This document shows positions 62,838 to 64,000 of a stretch of DNA of 64,000 bases, in pieces. Source of the DNA: Heliobacterium chlorum (GTDB taxonomy: Bacteria > Bacillota > Desulfitobacteriia > Heliobacteriales > Heliobacteriaceae); contig NZ_JACVHF010000003.1 in assembly GCF_014502795.1 (NCBI RefSeq), forward strand, positions 186,001-250,000, read 5' to 3'. The notes below the pieces were generated by a model. The model saw only the letters and a program-made list of their open reading frames with translations. It was not told the DNA's origin and searched no databases. Each line of letters begins with the position of its first letter. Position 1 is the first letter of the stretch. A program made the position numbers and the translations under genes.

Positions 62838-64000
62838 CTATTGAAGCGTGAGCGTCCCCTGGTCTTTTAAATCCACGATGGCGTTGGCTTTGATCTTGTT
62901 GTTCGACAGGGTATAAAGTGTATCGCCCACGTAGAGGATCCGTTGAATATCGTTATCGCTGTTATACCAGTACATACCGGCTTTATCGTAATCCGCTTGG
63001 GTTAAATGAGTGATCTTCCCTTTTAACTCAAAGCCCTTTGCCAAGTCGACGCGGTACACATAAGCGCCTTGGAAAGCAAAGGTGCCGTATTCCGGGATTC
63101 CACTCTGTTCTTGATGATTGCCGTCCACGACCATCACCCGAACTGGAAAAGCCAGTAGATTTTTCTGCTTATCAAAGAGCAGGGCTTTATGGTTGTGCAG
63201 CAAATCCGAGTCTGTGCCGCGATCACCGATGTTGGCGGTGAATTGCTCCACAGGGTGATTGACATCGGTCACGTCAAAAATGGCCATTTTCATGCCGAGA
63301 TAAAAAGCGCTGACCCCCGTCTCGTTCCCCTGGCTGTCTTTTTGTACCTGCTCGACCGTGTCTTTGCCAAATCCTATGATGTGATTTTCATCATAGGGGT
63401 GAAGATAGTTGCTATAGCCGGGGATTTTCAAAGCTCCGAGAATTTTCGGCGTCTGGGGAACTTTCAGATCGATAACGAAGAGAGGATCCACGGTGCGGAA
63501 AGTGACCAGGTAGGCCCGTTCTCCCATGAAACGAACGGAATAAATCTGTTCGCCTGGGGCTATTCCTTCCAATTTTCCGACTTGCTTCAGATGGCTGTCG
63601 AGAACATACAAGTTGTTTTTCGATGTCCCTTCACCTTGCTCCCAGGGGTTACCGACGGTTGTAGCCACCCGGAAGTATTCGCCTGATTCGTCCATGGAAA
63701 ACTGATTAAGAATTCGGCCGGGGATTTCTCCTTGCTCCTGGTATCTGATGCTGGCTTCGTTGAGCCGGAACTTGTAGAGGCGGGTTTTTTCCGCAGCTTG
63801 ACCCCAAAAAGGTACGGTAATGCCGCTCTGTGCCTGCCTTTGGTAGTGTGTCACGGCGACATACAAGTTCTGAGGCGATGCATAGACTTCTTGCCCTGAA
63901 CCTAAATAAGTGGCGACGTTAACCTTTTTGCTCGTATCCGTCACATTGAATCCGGCCACTAAGAGGTAATTCGGTTGAACAAAATCGGGAAAACAGCGGA
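62838..64000 (-). CDS. beta-propeller domain protein, 5' end outside the window
   Basis: At least 387 residues, open to the right window edge. Repeats of the bacterial beta-propeller domain family are seen: PNYLLVAGFNVTD, YLGSGQEVYASPQNLYVAVTHY, SVRFMGERAYLVTFRTVDPLFVIDL, PQTPKILGALKIPGYSNYLHPYDENHIIGFGKD. Members are usually secreted and anchored; the signal peptide would be outside. GTG at 63957-63959 is in frame but not the likely start, because the upstream residues also fit the family. Confidence 0.85.
   Translation of the reverse strand, partial: RCFPDFVQPNYLLVAGFNVTDTSKKVNVATYLGSGQEVYASPQNLYVAVTHYQRQAQSGITVPFWGQAAEKTRLYKFRLNEASIRYQEQGEIPGRILNQFSMDESGEYFRVATTVGNPWEQGEGTSKNNLYVLDSHLKQVGKLEGIAPGEQIYSVRFMGERAYLVTFRTVDPLFVIDLKVPQTPKILGALKIPGYSNYLHPYDENHIIGFGKDTVEQVQKDSQGNETGVSAFYLGMKMAIFDVTDVNHPVEQFTANIGDRGTDSDLLHNHKALLFDKQKNLLAFPVRVMVVDGNHQEQSGIPEYGTFAFQGAYVYRVDLAKGFELKGKITHLTQADYDKAGMYWYNSDNDIQRILYVGDTLYTLSNNKIKANAIVDLKDQGTLTLQ

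Noticed and set aside
63189-63686. A 165-residue open frame on the plus strand
   Set aside because: Antisense to the beta-propeller gene, no SD, no recognisable domain.

Overview
The window reads as a chromosomal segment of a mid-G+C Firmicute of the Clostridia. Evidence seen directly: many GTG and TTG starts behind strong Shine-Dalgarno (SD) sequences, dense rho-independent terminators, AddAB instead of RecBCD, GatCAB, a Spo0E-like protein, a two-cluster ferredoxin and a NifV homocitrate synthase. Together they suggest an anaerobic, spore-forming, nitrogen-fixing organism. Heliobacteriaceae is my best guess, but it is inference. I found no rRNA, tRNA, CRISPR array, prophage or insertion sequence.

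Layout. 1-4.7 kb: a TerC-family membrane protein, a TPR-Ser/Thr kinase and small unknown proteins. 4.8-7.5 kb: a feoB-zinc ribbon-feoA ferrous iron operon behind a Fur-like box. 7.5-10.4 kb: an ABC-2 exporter facing a lipid kinase, with terminators lying beyond the opposite gene. 10.4-15.4 kb: mutY, vanZ-like, a zinc-ribbon protein, FetAB-like ABC exporter, an unknown helical protein and UspA. 15.6-17.1 kb: a 47-residue SASP-like protein with a sigma-G-like promoter, then an AT-rich GT14 glycosyltransferase. 17.1-22 kb: an RlmD-type methyltransferase, an unknown membrane protein whose SD lies in a hairpin, and a CPBP protease with a degenerate amidohydrolase. 22-26.5 kb: an alpha-glucan module (DUF4912, GH57, DUF4911, GT4, lone CBM25). 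26.7-29.4 kb: nifV, a small protein, PrxQ and an ATC-hydrolase-family protein. 29.4-38 kb: a YhaM-like nuclease followed by addB-addA, each joined by a 4-bp overlap. 38.1-40 kb: an ArsR-regulated DUF318 permease and thioredoxin-fold protein, plus a candidate orphan small RNA. 40-44.5 kb: STAS, small proteins, ferredoxin, Spo0E-like, an FAD dehydrogenase and SdpI/SdpR. 44.6-51.7 kb: a three-repeat DUF5648-like protein, an orphan DNA methyltransferase, two chemoreceptors, a deletion remnant, PanE and an alpha/beta hydrolase. 51.9-62 kb: pcrA-ligA-unknown-gatC-gatA-gatB, read in that order on the minus strand. The right edge cuts a beta-propeller protein.

How the genes work together: iron import (FeoAB) and probable metal export (FetAB, TerC) sit close together. 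Glycogen-like polymer synthesis is suggested by GT4, GH57 and CBM25. DNA maintenance is covered by MutY, AddAB, LigA and PcrA. The items most likely to be new are the SASP-like gene, the orphan C-rich small RNA, the 762-residue protein in the gat/lig/pcrA group, the SD-sequestering hairpin at 18562 and the crossing-terminator arrangement at 8.6-10.4 kb. All were read by eye; no search or folding program was run.
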